NCBI RefSeq assembly: GCF_900090195.1
Contig: NZ_LT607803.1
Span: 2,976,001 to 3,040,000 of the forward strand
Length of the DNA: 64,000 nt
Direction of reading: 5' to 3'
Source: Variovorax sp. HW608
Lineage (GTDB): Bacteria; Pseudomonadota; Gammaproteobacteria; Burkholderiales; Burkholderiaceae_C
The translations under genes and the position numbers were made by a program. The notes under the pieces are model-generated. The model was not told the DNA's origin. It saw nothing but the letters and a program-made list of their open reading frames with translations, and ran no database searches. Shown one piece after another: positions 43,305 to 52,486 of this stretch (position 1 is its first letter; every line of letters starts with the position of its first letter).

Positions 43305-46300
43305 CTAGTCCTGGTCTTCGCGCTCGCTCTCCACGAAACGCGTGCCATCCTTGACCACGAAGCCCAGCCGGTGCCAGCGCTTGATCATGTCCTCCGGGCC
43401 ATCGACGATGTCGCGGGTCCACTTCACCGGCGTGTCGCTGGTGCCGACAAAGACATCGTCGGGCCGCTGCGCCGGCCACCAAGCGAGCGGCTCCTCGAAC
43501 TGGCAGTCGTTGAAGTCCGATTGCCATGGCACCGACATCTGCTGCGTCACGTCGCCCGCCGACAACGCAACCAGCGAGAGCCTGAACGGCTCGGCAAAGG
43601 GCAACACGTCTCGCAGGGCCCAACCCGCCTCGATGCCGGGGTAGAACGGCCCGCCGACACAGGTGTCCAGGCCAGCCCGATCCAGCCCTTCTGGCGTGAT
43701 CTCGGTGGCGGGTGATGGCGGCCCGCTCCAGTCGTTGACGAAGTCGCCGTTCTTCCACTGTTCCAGCACGCGGTACTGGATGCGCGTGACGGGCTGGTTC
43801 TGGGCCTCGTCCATCTCGGCCATATCAGCCACGTTGCGCGGCGCGGCCCGCTCGTCGGCCTGCATGCCGTAGTGCTCCGACCAAACCATGGGCATGTCGC
43901 CGCCCGAGCCGTCATTGGGGTTGCGCAGGCGCTCGAAGATCGCCGCGCGCACCGCGTCGGGCCCCGGTGGCGGCACGATGGCGGCCAAGGTCTTGTGCGC
44001 CGAGCCTGCCAGCGCACTGACCCACTTCATCTGCGTGACCCGCGCCAGCAGCGGGAAGATGTCGCGGCTGAACGAGGGCTGCTCGGGCAGCGCGAAACCG
44101 AGCTTGTCCACCGCGGTCTGAAGGAGCACGTCGTACAGCGTGCTGATGCTCTGGACCGCCGGCGCGAACTTCGGCGGGCCGACGATGACCCAGGCCCCCA
44201 CTGCATGCAGCGTCTGGTCCAGGCCGTGCAACTCCACCGTGGCAGTGACGGGGCCGTCGGACACGTCGTCGTGCCAGCCGTCGTTGTTGGCGAAGGAGGT
44301 GATTGGCGCACTGGCAGGCGACGCCGAGTGGCCGAAGCCGCCAAGCACCAGCAGCCGGCCCTGTTCGTCGGTGCGGATCTCGCCGAGCGGCACACTGGCG
44401 CCGAGGAAGGTTCCACTGTCAAAGCTGGCCGATTGCGCAACCCCGCTGATCGAGCGCGCACCAGGGTCGATCTCGAGCGTCTTGCGATCGGCGACGCCGG
44501 CGTTGCGCAGCGGCGTGTCTTGCTTGAGGCCCTCAAAGCGGGGCCCGGCCGCCTTCTTGTTGGCCAGGTGAACGGTCCAATGAATGGTGGCGTCCTTCGA
44601 GTCCAGCTCCTGCACCAGCTTTCCGTGTTCGTCGTAGCCGAACAGACGAAAGCGCGCGGCCTGGCGCTTCACACGGTGCTGCTTGTCCTTGTAGCCGCCG
44701 GCCGGCGGCGTGCTGTCGCCGGGAATCTCCGGGCCGATGAAGAATTCGCTCGGGCTGTTGCCGACACGCGCGATGCCGATGGCCGGGTGGATCTTCACCG
44801 TGCGAATGGTCTCGAGCTTGGACTTCACGCGCAGCCAATGCGCGATGGACGGCACGCCGGCCTGATTCACCGCGAACAGCATGTAGTGGCCGGGTGGCAC
44901 CAGGTTCGGGTTGTCGCTCAGGTGCGCGACGAGCTTGCATACACCGCTGCGCCTGAACGCGATGTCGACCAGGCGCTGCTCGCTGTCGCACGAATGCGTG
45001 GTGGCCATCGGCCGCACCAGGCTCAGCCACTTGATGTCTTCCGCGTTGGGAATGTGCAGGGAGAACGAATCACCCAGCGTGAGTTCGGCGGGCGCGCTCT
45101 CGATGCAAGGTCGCGGCCCGCGGAACAGATACGGCGGGTGATAGACCTCGAGCCGCATTTCGTCGTTGCGCCGGCTCGGGTTGGAGCCGGCGGTGAGCAC
45201 GCGCGCATCCGGAAGCAGCAGCGCGATCGAGTGGTACATGCGCGGCACACGCGCCCGGGCGCCGGTCGTCCAGGTGTTGGTGACAGGGTCGTAGATTTCC
45301 GCCTCGGTCGACGCGGTGAGCGCGTTTTCGGCGATGCCGCTGCCGCCTGTGGCGACCACGGTTCGGTCGGGCAGGATCACGGCGTTGACGTGGATACGGT
45401 TGCGAAGCATCGACGGTGCGGCGACGTAGTGCGGACCGGGCGCATCGGTATCGATGATGTGAACGGCGTTGATGCTCGGGCTGCCACCGCCCATCACCAT
45501 GATCTTTTGCATCTGAGCCGGCGGTAGCAGCACAGTCGCGCCCTGGTCGCGGGCGCCGAAGTTGAAGCTGGCGGGAATGGCCGCCGCCGGCAGCGGCGCA
45601 TAGGCGCCGGTGGCAGGTATCAGGAAGCCAGGTTGTACGCCCGAGCCGCCCAGCCGCATCCCCGAATGGAATACGCGGCCATCGGCCAACAGGTTCAGGT
45701 GCGGGTAAAGCGGCCAGCCGAAGCCCGGCCCCGCCACGGACCAGCCGGTGGGGTTGCTGTAGAGCTCGTTCTCCGGGTTACCTCCGCCCGAGGCAGCCAT
45801 CACCCGGCCATCACCGAGCGTGATCAGCGCGGGGTACCAGCGGCCCCATTTCATTGGATGCACGAAGGTCCAATGCTCGGTCGCTGGATCGAAGAGCAGT
45901 GCCGTCTTCAAGCCGACGAAGGGGTCGTAGCGCTCGGTGCCGCCGCCCACCAGCAATCGCCCGTCGGGGAGGAACGACTGGCCGGCGCAGAACACATCGG
46001 CGGGCGTGTTCGGCATCGTCATGGTGCCGCTCTTGTAGTCGTAGACCGCACTGCGGAAGCCCGTGGTATAGAGTTCGTCGTTGCCGCTACCAGCGAAGAA
46101 CACGATCCTGCCGGTGTGCATCAACGCTGCATGCACCGCGAGCACGGGCAGCTCGCATGGCAGCAGTTCCCAGTAGCCGAGCTTCGCCACGGTCTGCGCG
46201 TCAACCGGGCCGGTAGCGGGAACCACCACCGGCTCGAACGGGTGCTCGTGATCCATCGCATCCGGCGTGTGGGCATGCTCCTGCATCTGCACCACGTGCT

Positions 46301-47801
46301 CGGGTGTGCCCGCGTCGGCCGGCATGGTCATCGGCATCGGGCTGTCACCGCGCGTCGGGGGCTGCTGCGTCGGCCGCAACGGCTCGCGGCCCATGCAGCG
46401 CGTCAGGTCCACCGGTGTGCACTCGTTGTCGCAGCAGCCCAGAGGCAGCACCAGCTGGGTCTGCTTGAGCACCGCATCCGTGATCCAGACCTTCTGCGTC
46501 GCGCGAATCAGCCCGGCGAGGCCGGCCATCATGTGCTCTTCGACGTGGCAGTGGAACAGGAAGTCGGCGCACAGCTCTGTCAGGCACGCATCGGCCGGCG
46601 GGCAGCACTGCAGTTGCTCCAGCTCGCAGGGCAGGCGTAGGGCCGGAGGCACTTCAGTGTCGACAATGAAGGTCTCGACCGGACTCAGCGCGTGCACGTC
46701 GCTGGCGCCGCCTGGCGGCGACGGAATCTGCCAGCGCGACGCGTGGGGGTGGAAGTTGTGCCACATGCTGCCGGTGTCGAGATTGAACAGGTACCAGCGG
46801 ATCGTTTCGCCCGAGTTGGCGCTGATGATCGGCGTGTTGCCGACGAACGCGCGGCCGTTGAGGCAGAAGCTCGCCTTGCCGCCACCACCCGAAAACACGA
46901 TGTGCTGGTTGTCACCGGAATTGGTCCAGATCACCTCGGTGCCGGCGGTGATGGTGATGTCGGCCGGGGTGAATTTGTTGTCTTCGATCTTCACGTTCAC
47001 CGCCGCGGTGGGCGAACCGGCCACCACGTGCACACTCCCCGCCATGCTGGGGCCGTGAATCCGGCAGATGTAGTCGGTGGTCTGGTCGGCCGCCAGGAAC
47101 TTGAACTTGAACACGTCGCCGTGCGAGAGCATCGGACTTTCGAACTGCACACTGCCGCTGGAGCCGGCCATCACGTGAAAGAACATCGGCACTTCGTGAT
47201 CGACGCGTGTTGCGCGCGGGTCTCGGACGATGATGCCGCCCAGCAACCCACGGTTGATATTCATCTGCACGTGCCGCACGTGATCGTGGAAAGGCCATGC
47301 GCCGATCGTCTCGGAGGTGATGTCGAAGACATAGGTCCAGGTCTGGCCGGGCAGGATCTCGTCGCTGCGCCGCCCGTCCTTGCTCGCCACGCCGCGCGGC
47401 CATGCGCCATCGGAGTCGATGCCATAGCGCAGGCCGTGCACGTGCAGGCTGTGGCAATCGCGCGGGTCTGCGTTGCGCAAGTGGATGCGCAGGCGCTCGC
47501 CGGGCTTGGCCCAGATCAGCGCGCTCGGTACGCGCCGGTCCCATGGGGGCTCGGCGACGTCGGAAGGCACCAGAGGCGCGGTGTTCGGGATCGTGTAGTC
47601 CCCGTCGAGGTACTCGCGATAGACCAATGCGTCAACACGCGCGTCGAGAATCTCCTCGGCCGGGATACGGCCGAGTTCATGGCCATCGTTGAACTGGCAA
47701 TCGCGACCATAGCGCCTCGCGCATAGAAGCGGCGCGAGTGGGCTGTAATCAAGGAGGGGCTCGATCTGCAGGAAGATGTCACGGCTGGCGCATGCGGACA
47801 T
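43305..47801 (-). CDS. Triple-oxidase fusion: multicopper oxidase + kelch radical-copper oxidase + LodA-like quinoprotein
   Basis: Single frame of 1498 residues, no signal peptide; GGGGGA lies before the ATG. Residues 1-470: multicopper oxidase with all four copper motifs (HSLHVHGL near 117, HDHVRH near 171, HNFHPH near 349, HCHVEEHMMAGL near 419) and an extra plastocyanin-like insert (about 245-310). Residues 530-985: galactose/glyoxal-oxidase-like domain with VFCAGQSFLPDGRLL (cross-link cysteine, near 603), RWYPALITLGDGR (near 652), RMYHSIALLLPD (Tyr-His, near 854) and ATTHSCD (His, near 934). Residues 998-1498: LodA-like, from VKIHPAIGIARVGNSPSEFF to DTCVGGPFYPGIEAGW and PWQSDFNDC, the region holding the family's quinone cysteine. 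A LodB-like gene follows. Confidence 0.85.
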   Translation of the reverse strand: MSACASRDIFLQIEPLLDYSPLAPLLCARRYGRDCQFNDGHELGRIPAEEILDARVDALVYREYLDGDYTIPNTAPLVPSDVAEPPWDRRVPSALIWAKPGERLRIHLRNADPRDCHSLHVHGLRYGIDSDGAWPRGVASKDGRRSDEILPGQTWTYVFDITSETIGAWPFHDHVRHVQMNINRGLLGGIIVRDPRATRVDHEVPMFFHVMAGSSGSVQFESPMLSHGDVFKFKFLAADQTTDYICRIHGPSMAGSVHVVAGSPTAAVNVKIEDNKFTPADITITAGTEVIWTNSGDNQHIVFSGGGGKASFCLNGRAFVGNTPIISANSGETIRWYLFNLDTGSMWHNFHPHASRWQIPSPPGGASDVHALSPVETFIVDTEVPPALRLPCELEQLQCCPPADACLTELCADFLFHCHVEEHMMAGLAGLIRATQKVWITDAVLKQTQLVLPLGCCDNECTPVDLTRCMGREPLRPTQQPPTRGDSPMPMTMPADAGTPEHVVQMQEHAHTPDAMDHEHPFEPVVVPATGPVDAQTVAKLGYWELLPCELPVLAVHAALMHTGRIVFFAGSGNDELYTTGFRSAVYDYKSGTMTMPNTPADVFCAGQSFLPDGRLLVGGGTERYDPFVGLKTALLFDPATEHWTFVHPMKWGRWYPALITLGDGRVMAASGGGNPENELYSNPTGWSVAGPGFGWPLYPHLNLLADGRVFHSGMRLGGSGVQPGFLIPATGAYAPLPAAAIPASFNFGARDQGATVLLPPAQMQKIMVMGGGSPSINAVHIIDTDAPGPHYVAAPSMLRNRIHVNAVILPDRTVVATGGSGIAENALTASTEAEIYDPVTNTWTTGARARVPRMYHSIALLLPDARVLTAGSNPSRRNDEMRLEVYHPPYLFRGPRPCIESAPAELTLGDSFSLHIPNAEDIKWLSLVRPMATTHSCDSEQRLVDIAFRRSGVCKLVAHLSDNPNLVPPGHYMLFAVNQAGVPSIAHWLRVKSKLETIRTVKIHPAIGIARVGNSPSEFFIGPEIPGDSTPPAGGYKDKQHRVKRQAARFRLFGYDEHGKLVQELDSKDATIHWTVHLANKKAAGPRFEGLKQDTPLRNAGVADRKTLEIDPGARSISGVAQSASFDSGTFLGASVPLGEIRTDEQGRLLVLGGFGHSASPASAPITSFANNDGWHDDVSDGPVTATVELHGLDQTLHAVGAWVIVGPPKFAPAVQSISTLYDVLLQTAVDKLGFALPEQPSFSRDIFPLLARVTQMKWVSALAGSAHKTLAAIVPPPGPDAVRAAIFERLRNPNDGSGGDMPMVWSEHYGMQADERAAPRNVADMAEMDEAQNQPVTRIQYRVLEQWKNGDFVNDWSGPPSPATEITPEGLDRAGLDTCVGGPFYPGIEAGWALRDVLPFAEPFRLSLVALSAGDVTQQMSVPWQSDFNDCQFEEPLAWWPAQRPDDVFVGTSDTPVKWTRDIVDGPEDMIKRWHRLGFVVKDGTRFVESEREDQD

Positions 47802-47979
47802 GGCTCGTCCCCCTAAGTTGTTGGGACCTCATTTGAGATCCCCTTGGTGGGAGCAAGCATCCCCATCTTTGTGGATTGCAGTTCGCCAAGGGTCGTGGGT
47901 GATCCGTGACCGCAGTCAATCGCTTCACTTGGCCACGCTTTGACCTGCGTGCGTGCGCACTCCATCTGTTGGATGCAAT

Positions 47980-48017
47980 CAAAAAGGAGAAAGGGCGTCC
48001 GCATGCAACGGACGCCC
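47980..48017 (-). terminator. Rho-independent terminator after the tyrosinase gene
   Basis: Minus-strand 9-bp stem GGGCGTCCG/CGGACGCCC with a 7-nt loop (47993-48017), followed by TTTCTCCTTTTTG. It lies 94 bp past the tyrosinase stop and ahead of the triple-oxidase start, so the two are probably separate transcripts. Confidence 0.75.
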
Positions 48018-48110
48018 CTTCAATTGGGCAGTCTCTACCCCTACGGAATCAAACGCACCGCAAATCGCGTGACGGGCCGCTCAATCCGTCGCATGGCTCC
48101 TCCGAGGAAC

Positions 48111-49241
48111 TCACTGCTTTTCCATGCGCGCAGCGGTGTCTTGCAGCGACTTTCTTGCGGGCGCACTGTGCACCATCCCAGCCAATTCGTGCACTACTGA
48201 ACCGAGCAGCTGATCCTTCTGCCGGGCCGATAGTTGATTCCATACCGGACCGGGACCACCCGGCACTGGGTGAGGCTTGCCGTCGGGCCCGATGACCACA
48301 CCCGGCGCATCGTTGATCACACCGAACAGTACCCGCGTGAGCGAGAGCACGTTGTCAAACTTGGGCACCCGGACCTCGTCGTCATAGACATAGCCCAGTG
48401 GATGGGTGTCAATCACGCTTGCCGGCGTGGCGGTGCCGGCCCACGGTGGCGGCGGTTCGGCGTTGAAGATCATCGCGTCTTGCAAGTTGTGACCTTGAGC
48501 TGCTCCGCTGACCGGAAGGTACGGAGCGGAACTCAAGTGCCTACCCTGCCATCGCGACCACAGGCGATCGATGTTTGCGTGATGCAAGAAGAACACCGGG
48601 TCGTTGGGCGAGGTCATGTTTCCCATGGTGCCGCCGACCCACCGGTGGACTAGATTGTGCAGAGAGATTTCCAGGCTGGCACGAAAGCCGCCTGTATTCC
48701 CTGCCCACGGGAAGTTGTCGTACGGAGTGATGCCGAGAACGCTATTGACCTGTGCGAGCGACGGAAGTGCCGTGGCCGTAGGGTCTGCGCCAAAGTTGCG
48801 CTGCAAGAAGTTGGGATCGCCGGGGTTGTCCTTGATCTTGATCGTCCAATGCGCAGACGCGGTAGATGCAAATGGCCCGTCGACAACCATACTTGTTGGC
48901 CCCGAGCCATTGGTGCCGAGGAAATCGACCGTGAACGGGAAGGATGCTGGATCCGTCCAGTCCCAGTAGGGCAGGGTCACAGCGGGATCGACTGCCTCCA
49001 GATCGTTCTCGAACTGCAGCAACATCTCGCGATGCCATGGGAAGAAGGCGGGCCGCTGATGTGCCCAACCTGGCGTGGCCGTCATGGCGTTCATGTGGAT
49101 GTCCGCATAGTCGTCGTAGCGGCTGAGCGAAGCGTCACCTGGGTGCAGAACGCTGGGTCGATTCTTCAGCGCAATGACAGCGTTGACAAATGCCTTCTTC
49201 TCGCCCGCGCTCAGACGGGCCACACTTTTCCTGATTCGCAT
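48111..49241 (-). CDS. Tyrosinase-family type-3 copper protein
   Basis: Protein of 376 residues from the ATG at 49241, with GAGGACTGAC upstream. The CuA site is seen in DIHMNAM, WAHQRPAFFPWHREML near residue 70; the CuB site in LHNLVHRWVGG near 215 and DPVFFLHHANIDRLWSRW near 240. This is the full six-histidine set of tyrosinase/polyphenol oxidase, which hydroxylates phenols and oxidises catechols. The C-terminal extension (from about 280) is of the DWL/tyrosinase-C type. No signal peptide. It is upstream of the triple-oxidase gene on the same strand. Confidence 0.9.
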   Translation of the reverse strand: MRIRKSVARLSAGEKKAFVNAVIALKNRPSVLHPGDASLSRYDDYADIHMNAMTATPGWAHQRPAFFPWHREMLLQFENDLEAVDPAVTLPYWDWTDPASFPFTVDFLGTNGSGPTSMVVDGPFASTASAHWTIKIKDNPGDPNFLQRNFGADPTATALPSLAQVNSVLGITPYDNFPWAGNTGGFRASLEISLHNLVHRWVGGTMGNMTSPNDPVFFLHHANIDRLWSRWQGRHLSSAPYLPVSGAAQGHNLQDAMIFNAEPPPPWAGTATPASVIDTHPLGYVYDDEVRVPKFDNVLSLTRVLFGVINDAPGVVIGPDGKPHPVPGGPGPVWNQLSARQKDQLLGSVVHELAGMVHSAPARKSLQDTAARMEKQ

Positions 49242-50374
49242 GTCAGTCCTCGTTGGTGGTGGTTGGTCGGGTCGGGGCAGAAGAGGAATGCGCACTCCTG
49301 CCTCGCGCACCCGAGTGATACGGCGATTGCCGCCTGTTCGTCATCCCCAACGGGTGGGAGTCTGGAGTCGGCAGGACAACTCTGAGCGGCTGCCGCTGTC
49401 CATGGCGCAAATCAGCACGGCACGTGAACGTCGCGAGTGCTTCGATTCCGCGACACGTTGGCACGCATTGGCTGCTCAGCTCGATTGCTTCCCTGAAAGG
49501 TGAAGCCAGTGCCAGCAGGAGCGCCCCAAAATCTGGGGGGCCATTCCCGCTGCCAACAAGACGGCGACTGCCGCTCTCAATATCCTTGATGCCAGAAGCC
49601 GCCTGTGGCCAACGACAACACATGGCCCGACTGTGTGATGGACATGAAGGCTCTGGCGTGCCCAGCCCGTCTCTCAGAGCCCGCAGGGGGTTGCGTGAGC
49701 ATGGCCCGGCTGCTCGCGATGCCAAAGAGCTGGATGTGATCGCCCGTCTTGTCGACAGCATCTTCGGGCAATTCAATGTTGCTGCTTGGCGTACCCGAAT
49801 GGCCTTCTGCGACAACGAGGCGCGGTGAATGCACCAAGCCGCCACCTGAAGGTCCCTCATGGACAGGCGGCTGCAGGCACGCGCTCATCGCGGCAACGCG
49901 GGGGTTATCCGGCGAATTCCGCGGCGCTGTCGACCGTCCACTTCTGGTCCGCTTCTGACCCGGCTGCGAAGGGCTCTTGGCCCGACTTTACGAGCTCAGT
50001 TTCGACACTCGGGAGATAGCAGGCTCGGATTCATGTCTAGCGAATCTCGCAAGCACGCAGAAGCTACCTACTCGCGCCTTCTGCGATTCGCAAACTTCGA
50101 GGGCGTGCAGGTCCTTGAAGCCCCCAATCCAAGTATTGCAGCCCGACTCTTGGACTCTCCCTATAGCTACGGATGACACGGTGCGTTCAGGGAACTGACG
50201 ACTCGCCATGACGCTCCGATGCGGTGGCTTCACCCGCAGCTGAAGCAAGGAATTTGTGCTGAGCGAGCTTCGAAACCTGATACCCAATCACTGCTTGCCA
50301 AGTCTGGGGCTGCCTTCAAGGGATGCCCAGCCAAGGCTCCGTGAAGATCGTTCGTGTCAGTCCGGCAAGATTTG
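49242..50374. other. 1.1-kb region without a supportable gene
   Basis: Frames on both strands are open in part (for example 49424-49828 plus and 49577-49888 minus), but none has a ribosome site, a recognisable domain or consistent codon bias, and they overlap each other antisense. It probably contains decayed sequence between the oxidase cluster and the ubiquitin-like cassette. Confidence 0.4.
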
Positions 50375-51769
50375 TTAGGTTCTATACACCCTATACGGCG
50401 ACTTGTCGCCGGCAGCGATGAGCGAAGGCAGCGCGCAACCTGGCTTACATGTGCAGCGCCGCTTGGACTCCATCGTGGAGTCGACGAAGCGATACCGCTG
50501 AACGCCGCTGTCGGCCAGCCCCAGGGGCGCGATCACCAAGTTCAGCATCTGGAGGAACTGCTGGCTGGCGCAGGCCATGGAAAAGCCGAACACGTTCTGG
50601 CGGGCCCTGAGGGGGTGGTCCCCGGGCAGACCCTCGATGTACTGTGGGTCGTCCAGGCGTCCTTCACGCTCCGTCTGCACGTACGCGGTGTCGTATTGGC
50701 CCAGGCACTGCAAGCACGCACGGCCCGGCCCCACGGTCTGCGCTGTCCAGTCCGCGCCGACCAACTGCCGGCTGCGATTGGTCCGCACCAGGATTCCTCC
50801 ATCGATCACCGGGATCAGGTGCCCGTACGCAATGTGGTTCAGCACATGACGGCCCCACGGCCGGTCCACGCACGAGAACAGCACGTCGCAGTCCAAGGCC
50901 AGTCGGTAGGCCTCTGGTTCGTAAACGGCATGCGGCACCTCCTCGACCAGGAACCTCTCCGCCGTCGCGATGGAGCGCAGCCTCTCGGCGAACACACGCA
51001 CCTTGGGCTTCCCCACGTCTGAAGGAAGGGCGTAGCACAGACGGTCGAGATTGTGCTCGTCCACCTTGTCGAAGTCGAACACCCGCACGTGCTGGATGCC
51101 TGTACGTGCCAAGCCTTCACCGATGAAGCCGCCGGTACTTCCCGCCCCCACAACGCCGACCCGTAGCCGGGCGAGATCGGCCTGCTTCTGCTCACCCCAC
51201 GCTGACACGGTACGGACCAGCCGTCCGCTCGCCCGAGGCGCAGGCACCAAGTCCGGACAGAAAGTTGTCCGGAGAGCTTCGCCGACCACGCGCACGTTTT
51301 CACACCAGTTGGGACGCCAGTCTCGGGGAGCATGGCGATACCAGAACCTTGCGCTCCAGGACTGGTCAGACCCTGCGAGAGTAAGCCCCACGAAGGGAAA
51401 ATCCGTTGCGCCCATCACGGCACCGGCGTTCCCACTCTCCGCAGCGACATCTGGGACGCTCATACCCTGCCACCCTGCGCCGAGCGGATGGCTGTGCAGC
51501 ATCGCAAGCCCTGCGCCGCGGGCAGCGGCGGTGGCGAGTGCGCGCTCAAAGAAAAGCGGCGTGAAGCTCACGTTGCCGTGCAGTATCCGGTCCCCTTCGC
51601 CTGGGAGGATCAATTCCCGGACCAGTGCCGTAGTCCGAGTGGCACCGGAACTCGGACTCCACAACGCGAAACATATGTCCTCCTGACCGTCGGCACGGAG
51701 CAGATGGGCGGCCGCCTGCTCGTGCACGGCGGCCGTCATCGCAGCGCTGAAGGTGGGTGTCCCGCTCAT
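50375..51769 (-). CDS. JAB peptidase-E1 (ThiF-like) fusion of a bacterial ubiquitin-like system
   Basis: Protein of 464 residues. N-terminal JAB/JAMM domain: HSHPLGAGWQGMSVPD (residues 92-107) gives H-x-H-P-x(n)-S-x-x-D, and an upstream glutamate lies in VRELILPGE. The E1 domain starts near 205 with LRVGVVGAGSTGGFIGEGLA and VFDFDKVDEHNLDR, followed by the adenylation core and a C-x-x-C in RACLQCLGQYD that may hold the thioester cysteine. The C terminus has C-x-C-x-x-x-C (RRCTCKPGCA). E1 adenylates a ubiquitin-like C terminus, and JAB would process or remove it. Overlaps the Ubl-E2 gene by 4 bp. Confidence 0.85.
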   Translation of the reverse strand: MSGTPTFSAAMTAAVHEQAAAHLLRADGQEDICFALWSPSSGATRTTALVRELILPGEGDRILHGNVSFTPLFFERALATAAARGAGLAMLHSHPLGAGWQGMSVPDVAAESGNAGAVMGATDFPFVGLTLAGSDQSWSARFWYRHAPRDWRPNWCENVRVVGEALRTTFCPDLVPAPRASGRLVRTVSAWGEQKQADLARLRVGVVGAGSTGGFIGEGLARTGIQHVRVFDFDKVDEHNLDRLCYALPSDVGKPKVRVFAERLRSIATAERFLVEEVPHAVYEPEAYRLALDCDVLFSCVDRPWGRHVLNHIAYGHLIPVIDGGILVRTNRSRQLVGADWTAQTVGPGRACLQCLGQYDTAYVQTEREGRLDDPQYIEGLPGDHPLRARQNVFGFSMACASQQFLQMLNLVIAPLGLADSGVQRYRFVDSTMESKRRCTCKPGCALPSLIAAGDKSPYRVYRT

Positions 51770-52437
51770 TGGCTATCCCACAGGCGCCAAATGTGGCTCA
51801 GGTAGGCAGCCACGGTCTTGCGGCCGGTGCTCCAGTCCTGGAACGGTCGCGACCAGTATTGCCACGGCTCGCTCAGGGCTTGGCTGAACTTCGCCGAGTG
51901 CTCGAGGTAAATAGCGCCGTACGGGTGCGTGCCGCTCGTGTTGATAGGGAACACGCGGGGTGAGACGTGAGGTCCGCTGGGCGGGGTTTCAGGAAAGTCC
52001 TGCGGGACGATCACGCCGACCTTTACTTTGGTGCCTGCTTTCGTTCCTGAGGGCACCACGTAGTCGAAATAGAGGTGATCAGGATGGCCGGGTACGGTCG
52101 CAACGCTGAAGCCCGCCTCGGCCAAGCCGCGGGCGAATGCCCCGGGCCCCGTCAAGGCGCCGTCGGAAACGGGGGTGGCGCCGGAGAGCACGGTCTGGAA
52201 GTGCACCCCGTTCTTGAGCGCGATGGGCTCATCGGGATTGCCCTGGTAGCTGATCCGGTCGTTGCCGTGAATCTGCACCAAGTAGTAGTTTGCGGGGTCG
52301 CGCTTGGCCAAGTCGGAAATGATCTGGCGCGCTGTGAGGCTGCTCACCTCCACATCCTCGCGTTCACCGTCCACGAAGATGTGAACGTCCTGTTTCCGGT
52401 CGCCATCCGGCTTGCTGGCTGAAGCGTCAGCTTGCAT
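51766..52437 (-). CDS. Ubiquitin-like-E2-like fusion of a bacterial conjugation system
   Basis: Protein of 223 residues. Residues about 17-90 form a multiubiquitin-type beta-grasp domain (DVHIFVDGEREDVEVSSLTA, YYLVQIHGNDRISYQGNPDE, NGVHFQTVLSG). Residues about 100-223 are like prokaryotic E2 family E: PDHLYFDYVVPSGTKAGTKV, VGVIVPQDFPETPPSGPHVS, HPYGAIYLEHSAKFSQALSE, and the C-terminal WSRPFQDWSTGRKTVAAYLS. The protein contains no cysteine at all, so a normal E2 thioester is not possible. It is the first gene of the pair and starts divergently from the XRE gene. Confidence 0.8.
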   Translation of the reverse strand: MQADASASKPDGDRKQDVHIFVDGEREDVEVSSLTARQIISDLAKRDPANYYLVQIHGNDRISYQGNPDEPIALKNGVHFQTVLSGATPVSDGALTGPGAFARGLAEAGFSVATVPGHPDHLYFDYVVPSGTKAGTKVKVGVIVPQDFPETPPSGPHVSPRVFPINTSGTHPYGAIYLEHSAKFSQALSEPWQYWSRPFQDWSTGRKTVAAYLSHIWRLWDSQ

Positions 52438-52486
52438 AGGTTTTCCCTATTTGCAGTCGACCCACTTCCAACGCACAATGCGGAAA

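Noticed and set aside
43872..45527. Plus-strand frame of 551 codons opposite the triple oxidase
   Set aside because: Antisense to a gene with all catalytic motifs; amino-acid composition is shadow-like.
49424..49888. Overlapping plus and minus frames between the tyrosinase and the JAB-E1 gene
   Set aside because: No ribosome site, no domain, and the frames overlap antisense.
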